Translations under genes and position numbers: made by a program | The notes under the pieces: generated by a model | What the model was told of the DNA's origin: nothing | Databases searched by the model: none | The model's input: only the letters and a program-made list of their open reading frames with translations | Shown: one piece after another, positions 35,700 through 45,871 of the stretch | Layout of the letters: the number at the start of each line of letters is the position of its first letter | Position numbering within the stretch: position 1 is the first letter of the stretch | Assembly (NCBI RefSeq): GCF_019112545.1 | Contig: NW_025064888.1 | Location: 703,383-767,382 of the forward strand | Source: Guyanagaster necrorhizus | Taxonomy: Eukaryota; Basidiomycota; Agaricomycetes; Agaricales; Physalacriaceae | Direction: 5' to 3' | DNA length: 64,000 nucleotides

Positions 35700-37556
35700 A
35701 TGATGAACACCCCCACTCACCCTCGTCGGACGCACCGAAAGCGTATATCGGCCCTTCGTTTGTCGTCGGACACGACATCAACGCTTCCCGAGTATATCGC
35801 TGCCGGCAATTGGAAAAGACCTGAACCAGAGACGCCTTCTGATCTGCCACCGGGGTATCCAGACAGTGCAGAAGAGGCTGACGAAGATACTGATTCTGAT
35901 TCAGGCCAGGACCTTTATCTACCACCACGACCGACCGTTTCGTCGGTGACACCATCATCGTCACCACGCCGGAAGCGACGAAATCCTATTCACAGGAAGA
36001 GACAGCCTAATCCAACATCCACCGATCCTTACTTGGATTCTCTACTAGAACGTAGTGTTCACGCTTTAGAAATGTCGAATGCACTATTACAGAGCTCGAT
36101 ATCTACACAGACAAGTATGTCGACCATATTGTCGTCAGACTCGCCTGCAGATTCCACCCTGGAGGTCAGTGCGAGAAGGCTTTCGTCGAGAATACGGAAT
36201 AACCGAGACATTCATGATGCTTGGGCCGACGATCTCGAGGAGATAAGCCACGGTGTGGATTGTTTGTTCTACGACAGCAGTGGGCGAAATAGTGGGCACT
36301 CGCTGAGGTCTGAAGGCAGCATCAGCATGAGCTTGCCGACGTCCAGCTTGCCGTCGGAGATGCATCGACATCTGCATCGAAGGCGTTCGTCCACGGAGTT
36401 TCGTACTGCTCTCAACGGACCACACTTGCGACTGGAGCCGCAGGCACGGTCGCAGCTGGTGTCTCTACCCCCTAGGGCCCTGACTCAATACGTCGCTAGC
36501 GACGACCACACGATTGTCTTGCCCTCAACCCTTGGCCTTCGGTCCGCGCCTTCCGCCTATCCTTCTCCCACATTCCCTGTCCCGGCGCCACCGCCTTCCT
36601 CACTTCGCGCTTACAACATGCTGTCATCTTTAATGACCCGACCTTCGTCAACAGGATCTTCCACTCCCTCATCTACTCTCACGTCACCTTCTTTCCTTTC
36701 TCGACGCGGTTCGAGCGTCAGTACGGAACGTGGAGGTCATTCTCGTTCACCTGCTTCCCGTATTAGAATAAACCAGTCTAAATCATCGCACCAATCCAAA
36801 TCTCCAGATTTGGAACGAAGGACACTTCCTGACTCACTTTCCATAGACTTACGTTCTCGTTCTCGAACTCCAAAGCTTACCATGTCGCCTCGCCGGCCTA
36901 TGACGCCTACTATCGAAGAATCTTCTCCCTCGGCATCTAGTTCCTCAGACGGATGCCCAGCCAAGCAGACGGTGAGGTGCCTTCGCAAGATTCTAGATGA
37001 ACAACCTCCTGCCCCAAAACCTGAACCCAAAAAGGCTCCTCGATTCATGCCTATCTCCCCTGCTCCCCTTGCCGAAGCTGGGACTTCCACTGCTACTGCT
37101 TCCATCTCTCGTCTGTTCACTAAAGCTATCCACTCTTCATCTGCGCGTCCACCTTCACCGCCCCGACATTCCGCTCTGAAACAATCGTCATCCTCGAACA
37201 CCACTCCTCGCCCTTCGCCTACACCTACGCCCTCTGCACTAAGTATACCTGATTTGCTTGGACGCACCGCTAGTTCCAGTTCGGGACGTTCGACACCCAA
37301 GCGTATCAGCTTTGCAGAACTGCCGGAGTCATACGCTGGAACGCGGCCGGGCAGCAAGTTTGCAGACAAGCAGAAAAGACGGAAGAGTAAGCGGAAGGAT
37401 AAAAGGCAGGATGAACTACAGAGCTGGTGGCTGGGATGGTTGATAGGCAGTGGGGTTCCTTCGGAGGATCGTATGGAGGATCGGATGAATAGAGGGTGGG
37501 GCGGAGGACGCATAGGCGGTGCTTATGGGTCCGGAATTGATGATTGGGCTGTTTAA
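35700..37556 (+). CDS. uncharacterised 618-residue disordered Ser/Pro/Arg-rich protein
   Basis: One long frame without introns starts at 35700. The protein is rich in Ser, Pro, Arg and Thr and looks disordered. One ordered-looking helix is near residue 110 (YLDSLLERSVHALEMSNALL), followed by a Ser/Thr run, and an acidic helix lies near residue 175 (DAWADDLEEISHGVDCLF). The last 100 residues are basic (KRRKSKRKDKRQDELQSWW) and end with a Gly/Trp-rich tip. I do not recognise a domain. The long frame, strong third-position bias and isolated promoter region support a real gene. Its function is unknown. Confidence 0.78.
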   Translation: MMNTPTHPRRTHRKRISALRLSSDTTSTLPEYIAAGNWKRPEPETPSDLPPGYPDSAEEADEDTDSDSGQDLYLPPRPTVSSVTPSSSPRRKRRNPIHRKRQPNPTSTDPYLDSLLERSVHALEMSNALLQSSISTQTSMSTILSSDSPADSTLEVSARRLSSRIRNNRDIHDAWADDLEEISHGVDCLFYDSSGRNSGHSLRSEGSISMSLPTSSLPSEMHRHLHRRRSSTEFRTALNGPHLRLEPQARSQLVSLPPRALTQYVASDDHTIVLPSTLGLRSAPSAYPSPTFPVPAPPPSSLRAYNMLSSLMTRPSSTGSSTPSSTLTSPSFLSRRGSSVSTERGGHSRSPASRIRINQSKSSHQSKSPDLERRTLPDSLSIDLRSRSRTPKLTMSPRRPMTPTIEESSPSASSSSDGCPAKQTVRCLRKILDEQPPAPKPEPKKAPRFMPISPAPLAEAGTSTATASISRLFTKAIHSSSARPPSPPRHSALKQSSSSNTTPRPSPTPTPSALSIPDLLGRTASSSSGRSTPKRISFAELPESYAGTRPGSKFADKQKRRKSKRKDKRQDELQSWWLGWLIGSGVPSEDRMEDRMNRGWGGGRIGGAYGSGIDDWAV

Positions 37557-40137
37557 CGACTGTCATGACTGTGGTATGTTACTTCGTGTTCTACTATAAA
37601 CATTCTACTGATGTCCCGTGTAGATGATTTCTCTGTCTCATTGCTATATTTTTACCCGTTCTTGATCATATCCTCGCATTGCTTCCTATTCCATCCCTCT
37701 TTCATTCCCGGGCCCTTGCATGTATCGTGATATCGATTCTGTCGTAAGGTTTTCACTGCGCAAACACTTGTTTATATATCGTTAATTATCTATTAACGCA
37801 CAGTTGTAGCACTTTCAGACGTCGGCGTCGTGCGTCTTTACGCTCATTTCGAGTGTGACGTCTCAAAATGTAGCATATCCATGTTCAATGAAAAATTCAT
37901 CTGGGTGACAAGACTATGACATCAAGACTGCATTTAATCTTGTGACAGGCATAACCCAGGAGTTCGTTCCCAGGTGCAAGGACAATAAACCTTTTTCCCA
38001 ACAAGCGTGTCGTCTTCGTGACCACCGAGATTATTGGCAACAATCCTGTTCACCACTCTTGTTTGACATTGCGAAGACGCCTCTTGTCCTAGGCCCAATC
38101 CCCCGCCCTAAGGAGCACGTGTAATTCTCTCTTTTATGTCTACTCTATAATGTTGAACCTTTTGTTCGCATGAACAGATACTATCTAAAATTTTCAGCAG
38201 ATCGGTGGAAAAGCCCTACGACCAGTAATGCTTCTAGCTCCGACACTGTTAGGTCTCGCAACTCAGCAAGTATCATATTTGACTACAATGTTATTACAAC
38301 TCAGTTCAGCCCGAGTGCAGCCCAATTTGAAAAGAATCAGCCATCTGGGGGGACATCAGAGGAATATTCGCAATTTCTCCTGGAACCTGCATACTCACTT
38401 ATTCTGCATGTCAGGTAGGCTCAAAGTATTCAGACACATTCAGAGCCACTACTTAATCCTTGTCGTCCTTGATCGGCTCCAACGCGCCGGCCAAAAACAT
38501 AGTGTTGAGAGTAGCGTCATGGTTTGTGCCTTCGGTACATACACATGAACGCGCCTAGCCACACTGTGACGAAAGGACAACGACCTACTTTCGTCGCATG
38601 TCTCGCGTGCGGGCGTTGTGGAGTTGGTCGCACCTATGATGGCGAGTCAATGGACCATGACGGGATAGCTGTCGAGGGAACGAACCACAGCTGATGGCCA
38701 CCGCCTGGGCTGTTAAAGATGCGCACAGCACCAACAGACAGGTAAAGATGGGTCTCATTCTAGGGGCGATAGTATATCTAAAAGGCCTTACGGACACCAA
38801 GGGTTTTTATGTCCACAAAATGCTGTAGACTCTTCTTCTATGCTACTCTCTCTACCGTCTGTCCTATGGGCTGTTTAGGAAGTTGGAGTTACCATCAGAT
38901 GACGGCGGTGGACTACTACGATACTCATGCACCACACAACGGAATGAAGGCCCGCGTTGGACCCCGCGATTGCATTTGCGAGACAGATCAATATTCACTA
39001 AGCAGACGCGTTAAGCTGGCCTTGTTCGGCGGATTTATGGTCACTTTAATAATTCTTTTTATATCGTTCGCTGTCTTGTCTTCTAGCTGTACCACATGCC
39101 CGAGTCCTCATCGGAAGACACCACAGCAAATATGTGCGTTGGTTCTTTCATGCTTGCGGCAGGCAACCTTCACGTACATTATGTTATTTTCTCTGGCGCT
39201 TGCTGTCGGTGATCACAGTGGCGTTTACACACCACACGGAACACTCCTCCACCCCCCCTCTCCTACTACCTGTCGTTTCGTAAATGAAAGAGCGAATGCG
39301 AATCAATAAGCTCTGCTGAAACTTGGTTGTCTTCTGTAACCAGTATATCCCAGCCGCACTTCCCAAATTTTCGCAAGTACCCTTCCACTTTCCACATTTC
39401 ACTGGTTGTCAGTGAAACTTTGAAGCCACGTTCTACTGGTACGGGAGGACTCTCGAACCTTGGCCTGGTCTACCTAGGCATCGAGTCGTGGAACAAGGGT
39501 CGTCTACTCTCGTCGATAGGTGATTATCTGTGTGCGCCTCTTCGCCCCATGATATTTGGTTATTTTTTTTTTTTGACTCTTGCCCATCAACCCTTGCGTT
39601 TCATCCGTTTTGGTCTCCTAGTAATCGCGGTGCCCAAGATATATTTTTCAAAGCATGGCAGTGTGATTTGTCCGGGGTATATCTAAACTTTACATCTTCC
39701 TGGCAAATCAGAAGTAGGATATGACGGTGAGTATTAACCCCCTCCGCTTATCTACTGATCATCGGTCTGCATTTGAGGTCCGACAAGAGAAGTTCACACA
39801 CCCACGAGGATGTAATAGGATCCAGGTCTTGTGCAAGTATTCAGAGGTATAACGTCAGCGTCAGCATGAAGCGCGTCGTGAAATTCTGTGATACGCATTA
39901 TTCAAAAGCCCTTATGCTGGAGAACGAATGAAAATATAAAGTACGTTCCTGCCGATCGTACACCTCCGTAAGGCAGTCTCGGGGTAAATAACGAAGTCAT
40001 TGACTTCATGCTTCTTGTGGCCGAAGCCATTATCAAGAAGAATCAGTAACCGAGGTCGGCCAAGGTGTTATGATCCCGAACCATTTGAACTTGAATAAAA
40101 ACAAACCCAAGATGCTCTACAGACCGCATTTACGAAC
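37557..40137. other. 2.6-kb intergenic region
   Basis: No gene with family support is present. An open frame at 38809-39309 (+) with two hydrophobic segments and a possible secreted peptide at about 38758 (-) are too weak to annotate with confidence. The second is listed separately. Confidence 0.4.
38585..38758 (-). CDS. candidate small secreted cysteine-containing protein (partial)
   Basis: An ATG at 38758 gives MRPIFTCLLVLCASLTAQA, a convincing signal peptide with a cleavage-like AQA. A possible 52-nt intron after AISCG would lead to ATNSTTPARETCDES, Thr/Ser-rich with a further cysteine. The 3' end is unresolved. No family match was recognised. Confidence 0.3.
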   Translation of the reverse strand: MRPIFTCLLVLCASLTAQAVAISCGSFPRQLSRHGPLTRHHRCDQLHNARTRDMRRK

Positions 40138-40662
40138 ATGCCTCTTCACCGCTTCTACATTCCTGTCGGATTCTATTCCAAAGAGGATAAAACCGCTGTC
40201 GTCAAAGCCGTCCAGCAGTGCTACTCCCACCTACCCAAATTCTACGTCGTCGTGATCTTCATTGAGGTAGACAAGGAGAATTTCTATGTCGGAGGGGAGG
40301 CCACCGACAACTTTGTCCGCATAGTCGTACATCATATGGCCACCCATTATCACAGGTATGCTCCCAGGTCGGTATAATCGGTGCGCGATTGAAAAGGTCA
40401 TGTAGCGATGAGCGCAAGAAAGAGTTCAACGAGAGATACAACAAGGCGTTGGGGCCATTCATAAAGGCACGGGGTGCTGACTGGGAGATACAAGTCGCGG
40501 AGATGGACGTGGGTATTTTCAGTTGGTCTTGCATACTGTGGAAGTTGACGATTTGTTTTACTATAGCGAGGCATGTGGGGGATAAACGGCATCAAGCCCC
40601 CGCCACGTAACTCGGAAGCAGAAGCCCTTTGGTACAAAGAGAACAGGCCTTCGGAGTACTAA
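40138..40662 (+). CDS. cis-CaaD-like tautomerase superfamily protein
   Basis: Three exons (40138-40355, 40397-40508, 40567-40662) give 141 residues. The start MPLHRFYIPVGFY leaves Pro at position 1 after Met removal, the catalytic base of the tautomerase superfamily. The middle has KFYVVVIFIEVDKENFYVGG and FVRIVVHHMATHY, and the end has GINGIKPPPRNSEAEALW and KENRPSEY. This pattern is typical of fungal cis-CaaD-like proteins of about 145 residues. The natural substrate is unknown. The first intron is only 41 nt, at the short end for fungi; both introns have GT-AG ends. Confidence 0.9.
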
Positions 40663-41543
40663 ATTCTGCTGAGAGGAGAAAGCGAGTGCCAATAATGTAT
40701 AACATACACACTTGTCACGACTATCGTCTGATGAGATGAGATTCTTCCTATCTGATTTTCATTCGTTCATGTCGGAATGGATATAAGTCTGGACAACAGG
40801 TACATTCGGACAACCAACGATGCCTTTTAGGATATGTACATGACCAACAGTTTTGGGATTTCATGTCGTCAGAGTAGCATGCGGGCCAAGAGTACATGTT
40901 CCTGTGATGATTATAAAAGTCAATCTTCAAGGAAAATTAATAATTGAAAGACAACGTACCGTTTGAGCATAAGCTTCATGAAAACGATTGACTTTATCGG
41001 TTCTTGATCACTACCACACCTGGGTTAAATGTCTATGCTCATGAGCTCCAAAGTAGAAGGGTCGGGTGCGAATATCCCTCGCAAAACTCCCGCTACTTTG
41101 AACAGCATGGGTTTCCTCGATGACTATCAAAACAAGCTACAAGAAGGCGAATGATAATCGAGTCAGAGAAGTCGGCAGCTAGGGTACCGGACTATGGAAC
41201 GTGTGTTTGAACTCTTCGCTGTAGATACTAGTTGATACGGGGACTCGTTCAGAGTTTTCTCGTGCATCGAAATGGCAATAGATAATCTGTCGCTCTTTTT
41301 TTGCGTTCTTGGCCGATGTTTCTTTTCAAGTAATGTAGGCTAAATGTCGTGGCACAGCGCCTGAAGTTCTTTATTTGATCAAGCAGGATTTCATCAGTGA
41401 TAGTGACATAGGGTTCGAGCAGTGATATACAGTGACATAGACGTTCTGGTTATGTAGCAAGCAGGTCTGGCTAGAAAGATTCATTAATGTTAGCTATTGC
41501 GGCCTCGCCTAAGCCATCTGAAATGGACATACATCTCGCACTC
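40663..41543. other. intergenic
   Basis: 880 bp between the tautomerase gene and the 3' end of the NDUFAF3-like gene. No gene, repeat or RNA is seen. Confidence 0.5.
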
Positions 41544-42194
41544 CTATTTTGAGGGTAGAAACGACTTTTGCCATACGTGGGGTGAAAGAGGAAGTAAGGC
41601 AGCGGCTACTCGTCGGCCTTCCTCCGCCAATACATTATACGTCGAGCAAGCATTTTTCTGAAGAGAGAAAGGATAAGATAATGAAGTCTCAAGAGACACG
41701 GCAAGCGTACGGTGTCCATTGTATCCATTTGGATGCCCAATTGGCTCATGTATGGCTGAATAAATGGCGGTGGTTGTACTAATCGCGCACCCGTTCCGAA
41801 AAGTAATATTTCTGCTAAATATTAGCGCATATAGCCCATAGAACAAGACTAAAAACAGACCGGGTCTAGGTGAAACAAGGTCAAAAATTTCCAGGTGTTC
41901 CTTCCCCCATCCCTGCCACAAAGTCTGTGGCACATCCCATAGAAACACCTGTCCTTCTACAAAAATGCACGCCGAAGGTAGAACAAGTCCGTCGACCAGC
42001 TGAATGCCTTGATTGGTTATCCTCTTGACTTGAACTGCCGGTGGATTGTCGTCGGCGAGGATGTTGGTCAGTCCTCTGCCTCTGTCGTGATCACTCAGGC
42101 TTCTCCAACATGTGCTTGAGTGCAAAAGACGAGACACTGGGAAGCAAAATGCTCGTTGGCGAATAGGAGTGAGAACGCCTCGTAGACAGTGCAT
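41544..42194 (-). CDS. NDUFAF3: mitochondrial complex I assembly factor, NDUFAF3/DUF498 family
   Basis: The start at 42194 reads MHCLRGVLTPIRQRAFCF, an Arg-rich leader suited to mitochondrial import, followed by HSSTCWRSLSDHDRG. The Mth938-type domain follows with IQLVDGLVLPSACIFVEG, VFLWDVPQTLWQGW and HLEIFDLVSPRP. After an intron it reads EILLFGTGARLVQPPPF and LGIQMDTMDT. After a second intron it reads NACSTYNVLAEEGRRVAAAL. NDUFAF3 acts early in building the Q-module of complex I. The two introns are inferred from frame changes and GT-AG ends. The gene lies 140 bp downstream of the EVE-domain gene on the same strand. Confidence 0.9.
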   Translation of the reverse strand: MHCLRGVLTPIRQRAFCFPVSRLLHSSTCWRSLSDHDRGRGLTNILADDNPPAVQVKRITNQGIQLVDGLVLPSACIFVEGQVFLWDVPQTLWQGWGKEHLEIFDLVSPRPGLFLVLFYGLYALIFSRNITFRNGCAISTTTAIYSAIHEPIGHPNGYNGHRTLAVSLETSLSYPFSLQKNACSTYNVLAEEGRRVAAALLPLSPHVWQKSFLPSK

Positions 42195-42334
42195 CCGTAA
42201 GTGGGAGAAAGAGATGACGTCATGGTCACATTCTCAAATAGAAACACGCGATTGGACAACTGCGTTTCTGTGAATTATGATATATACAACGTTGAGAGGT
42301 ACGACTGGAAAATACAGAAATATAATAGAAAAAA

Positions 42335-43632
42335 TTAGACAGGCGCGGCAGGAGCAGCTGAATAACGTCTAGTTGACCTACGAGTACGCAGAACCTCGTC
42401 TGGAGGTGTAGCCGCTTTGCGTTTCTTCCCTCGCTTTGACGTTGTAGGATTCGACGGTTCATCATCATTCCCTCCTTCCTCGGACTGATCATCCCTATCC
42501 TTAGCAGCGACTTTCTTTAGTCGTTTAGAGGAAGAAGTGCGCCCGGCTTTCATCTGAGTCTTCTGCTCCGACTTGATATTCAGATCTTCCCAGCCTCCTT
42601 TCTCTGACAAAAGCTTGATCGCATCCCAGGCTTTCTCACCCACACGCTGAATGCTTAGACGTCCACGGGTGATGAGGTCCATAGCTAACAAGTGTTAAAC
42701 TCGGAAAAGCCCTGGGAGAAAACGGACCTACATCGAATAGCTTCAGCATCAGACTGACTGATGTAACGGACATTTTCGGGTACAGATTCGATACTTTGGG
42801 CGCCTATGTAACGCAAGAAGGACAAAGGAACGAAGTGCTGTGCTCGCGCTGTAAACTTGAGGTCGACCATGAACCATTTGGGTTTCTCCTTGTCTGATTT
42901 CTAGAAGGATTTACGATGAAAAATATGGTGAAGGATGCCAATGAGGAGTGGGACATACAGGGTCGAAGTATGGGTGCGAACTTGAAGGAAGGAAGGAGAC
43001 TATTAGCACGTACGTGACGACGCAGACGTGAGCAACATACGGATCCCAAGCAGTGTCTGCGCTTCAAGATTGATATTGAGCGTGCAGAGATTGTGGCTGA
43101 TATTATACACCTACGATCGGGATATGCTTCTTTGACCACCTGTGAGGACAACATAAACGAAGATGGGCGGGAAGAGGCAGGGCAATCAGACCTCAGCAAA
43201 AGCCGCGATTCCTTGATGCAGGAACGCGTCAAAATCCAATCTACGATAGGAAAAGACGAGACGAACCAGGAACTTTGCAATTCGAGTGGTAAAAAAGAGC
43301 CTGGGGCTTGTCAGCGCGTTGCCTGAAATCAGTAACGGAACCGAACTTTTCGTACCTTGTCTCCAACTTTCATCTCTTTCATAAGATTTCTCGCCTCGTA
43401 GTTCCGAACACCTTCCCACGACGATGTAACGACGGTCTCAAAATCGTCGACGCTAAACTGCCCGGACGTCTATAAGACCCTGCGACAGTCATGAAAAGTG
43501 ACTGTACCTTGCGCTGTATCGTGAATATTGTCCGTAACTCAGAAACGGGAACGTTACCTTTACATCCTTTCCCTTGACGAAGCGAGAGTCGGGCTCTGCC
43601 TTGAGCAGCCAAAAATTCCTAGGTTTGGACAT
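42335..43632 (-). CDS. THYN1: EVE-domain protein (thymocyte nuclear protein 1 family)
   Basis: The start at 43632 reads MSKPRNFWLLKAEPDSRF, the typical first strand of an EVE domain, a PUA-like fold linked to binding of modified nucleic acid bases. The next exons read FSVDDFETVVTSSWEGVRNY, EARNLMKEMKVGDK, ALFYHSNCKVPG, IAAFAEV and VVKEAYPD. WFMVDLKFTARAQHFVPLSF and RGRLSIQRVGEKAWDAIKLL complete the domain. A basic tail (KRGKKRKA, TRRSTRR) is a likely nuclear signal. Several small introns separate these pieces; borders are not all fixed. The 5' end is 84 bp from the divergently placed tRNA gene. Confidence 0.9.
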
Positions 43633-43716
43633 AGATTAGGACGGGATAAACATGAACACCTAATAAAGGCCGGAAAGTATAACGGATATAAAGATATAAG
43701 CTTAGAGAATTTACGT

Positions 43717-43798
43717 GACTCCATAGCTAAGTGGTTATAGCATGAGATTGCAGTTATACGTTATCTCGGGGTCGCGTGTTCGAGTCACGCTGGAGTCT
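43717..43798 (+). tRNA. tRNA-Cys (GCA) with a 9-nt intron
   Basis: The acceptor arm GACTCCA pairs fully with TGGAGTC. The D arm is GCTA/TAGC. The anticodon stem TGAGA/TCTCG has one wobble pair. The loop reads TTGCAG, then a 9-nt intron TTATACGTT, then A. The T arm is GCGTG-TTCGAGT-CACGC. The anticodon is GCA and the discriminator base is T, both diagnostic of tRNA-Cys. A T4 run at 43805-43808 can end Pol III transcription. TATA-like boxes lie about 20-30 bp upstream. Confidence 0.93.
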
Positions 43799-44515
43799 GT
43801 TATATTTTATCTGCAGTTTTTGTCACTGTGCTTAGCACTGTCATTCTGATTTTTTTCATCTTGTAATTTACCGTGCATCACCTAAGGTCGTGCATGAAAC
43901 ATTGGGGGTGAGTTATCATTTATTAATCCCACCCCCACTTGAGAAGAGTTTTGACTTATCTATCACACATATAATCATATAGCAGATGCACAGAATTGCA
44001 GATTCTTTTTGTGTTCAGGTTTTTGCATGTTTTCTTTGTCTCAATCCATCTGTAAATGTTGAATATCTATGAGTGTACTTTGTAAATAGAATAGACATGC
44101 ATTTGTATGTATGCTTAACTAGCAGTCAAATGATAGGTAAGTTACTTATTGTAAAGGCAAAGATAGGGAGCATTTTCATAGGCCTCTGTATGGATCTCAA
44201 GGCACCCACTATCTCTGCTGATATGGAGCTCTGCTCCATTCACAATGCCTTACCATCTTTGCACAATATTTTTGAGAGGTCTCATTCCAAATCCATCTTG
44301 GAGCACTGGGTCTGACCTCTTTCATGACCTCAGAGTGCCTATCCTCAAAAAATGCATCTCAATATGACTTGAAGCTGATCCAGGCAGTGGAAGATGTCAC
44401 ACAGCAATTGGTCAATCTTATTATTGCTAATATCTGATGCTATTCCTAGATAAATACACTCATCAAAACTAGCACATTTCTTATATCTATCAGTTTTCTC
44501 CCAGATGCATCTGCA
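43799..44515. other. A/T-rich, CpG-poor border between tRNA-Cys and element C
   Basis: CpG disappears from about 43900 on. A short inverted repeat TGGGGGTG / CACCCCCA with an about 20-nt loop lies near 43912-43948. A 66-codon open stretch at 44118-44315 looks like transposon debris, but I cannot name it. The segment may be an unrecognised transposon piece. Confidence 0.45.
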
Positions 44516-44880
44516 TGTTATGAGTCATTCCATGGCCCAATACTTTTATCTAATGTTTTTCCTCTTTCCTTCATCTCTCTGGTTTAGCTCATATTTATTA
44601 TTTCTACCATATATATATGAGCTAGTATGTGTAGTATAGCTAGGGGTTTCTGCAATTGACCAAGCCTTTACACCTGTCAATGACTGTATGAGCCTTTTGT
44701 GAGAAAAGCAACTTTTATCACCCTTTTATATTTTTGACAGCTCTATTGGCTTAATCTTTGCTTTATCTTTTCTCTCTCTCATGTGTGCTTTTTTCTCTAA
44801 ACTCTCTGTATCTCTCTTTGTCAATATCTGGATCCTCTACAGCTTGATCACCTGAGGATGTTCTGACTCTGACACCAATA
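44516..44880 (+). repeat. 5' LTR of element C (right border uncertain)
   Basis: The segment starts TGTTATGAGTCATTCC and aligns with 60062-60243 through GCTAGGGGTTTCTGCAATTG and GACCAAGCCTTTACACCTGT. A TTTTATATTTTT box is near 44722. The end is not certain; it should lie before the coding start near 44914. Confidence 0.6.
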
Positions 44881-44913
44881 TCTAATTTTCTCTTTACTTC
44901 TCAGTTTCTTAGA

Positions 44914-45352
44914 ATGTTGCATTACTCTTTGCATAGCCATCACAACACCACTGTTGTATCAGCTATATCAGAGATGGACAGTCCTTTATCTCAGTTATCA
45001 GATGAGTTGTCACCAACAGACTTTGATACTAAAAATGTGACAGATTCTAGCACTGGAAGTGCTCAGGATGCTACCTCTGTTTCAGCTGTGAGTCATGTTC
45101 CAGCATTTAATGCTATAGCACTGAGAAATATTTCTCTTGCTTATGTACAAGCAGAGAAAGAGGATTCAAATCACTCAGAGAAATCAGAGGATGTTGGTTT
45201 CAAGAAAAATCTGACCACAGAATTTTCAGATAATGATTCATTCTGTAATAATGTAGAAAATGAAAATGATTATAGATCATCTACATCTTCTACCTTCAAG
45301 AAAGCATCCTGTAGTACAGATGCAAAAGAATCCAATAAAATGGCAAGATCTG
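44914..45352 (+). pseudogene. N-terminal gag-like part of element C, interrupted by element B
   Basis: The open stretch from 44914 (or ATG at 44974) is acidic and Ser-rich, for example MDSPLSQLSDELSPTDFD, and contains NISLAYVQAEKEDS. It is cut at 45353 by the LTR of element B. Its continuation, with LDDLEKCEVYFGRLY and IKEQLSTINAAE, lies at 51966-52394. This looks like a coiled, retrotransposon-specific N-terminal region. Confidence 0.6.
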
Positions 45353-45812
45353 TATTATGATTTTTCTATTTTTCTTTCTTGATTAACCTCTATTCATGCT
45401 TAGTCAGAGCATCTAGACCAGTGCTTAGGACCATGGAACATGCTTAGTCACTATAATAGGCAGAGTCAGCCATTGTCCTTTAACAATAATGATGCCTCTT
45501 GATAATAGACAATACTCTTTTGTAGGTAGTAATGATGCTCAAGGATAACAAGTATTGTAGCACTGAAGCACACAATTAGTAGGTATATATTTAATCAGAA
45601 TATGAATAGTATGTAAGTAGTGTAGCTCTCACTGTATATCCTCAGCTTTGAGCTAAAGTTTATCTTCACCATTCTGCCTTAAGCCAACTTGTAATTGGCC
45701 TTGAGATATAACACCATACAAGCACACATAACTAAACTTGAGCATGACTGTATAAACTTGATATAGCACTCATTTATCACATGTTTAGGTTATGTGTCAT
45801 TTGAGCTCAACA
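45353..45812 (+). repeat. 5' LTR of element B
   Basis: The first dinucleotide is TA where the family has TG (TATTATGATTTTTC versus TGTTATGATTTTT), a G-to-A change. It ends CTCAACA. The predicted RNA start AGCTTTGAGCTAA is at 45644-45656, about 30 nt after a decayed TATA box. I count no CpG in 460 bp. Compared with the right LTR it keeps an about 45-bp segment that the right one lacks. Confidence 0.85.
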
Positions 45813-45813
45813 A

Positions 45814-45826
45814 TTAGCTCAAAGCT
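45814..45826 (+). promoter_or_regulatory. self-priming primer-binding site of element B
   Basis: TTAGCTCAAAGCT is the exact reverse complement of AGCTTTGAGCTAA at 45644-45656 in the LTR, where transcription is predicted to start. It lies one base after the LTR, where a tRNA primer site would be. It does not begin with TGG. This is the arrangement of the Tf1/sushi group. Confidence 0.75.
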
Positions 45827-45871
45827 TCTACCTTTCCTTTCCTTATACACAATAAGCACAAAGAAAACCAA

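Noticed and set aside
35700..37513. Long minus-strand frame (36737-37513) opposite the 618-residue protein
   Set aside because: It is the mirror of a Ser/Arg-rich plus-strand gene with biased third positions, a common shadow effect.
38809..39309. 166-codon open frame (+) with two hydrophobic stretches
   Set aside because: No family resemblance, odd Cys/His-rich composition and no neighbouring exon structure; such a frame can arise by chance in CpG-rich DNA.
43912..43948. Short inverted repeat TGGGGGTG/CACCCCCA as a terminator or transposon end
   Set aside because: It is isolated, lies over 100 bp past the tRNA T4 terminator, and has no partner elsewhere in the window.
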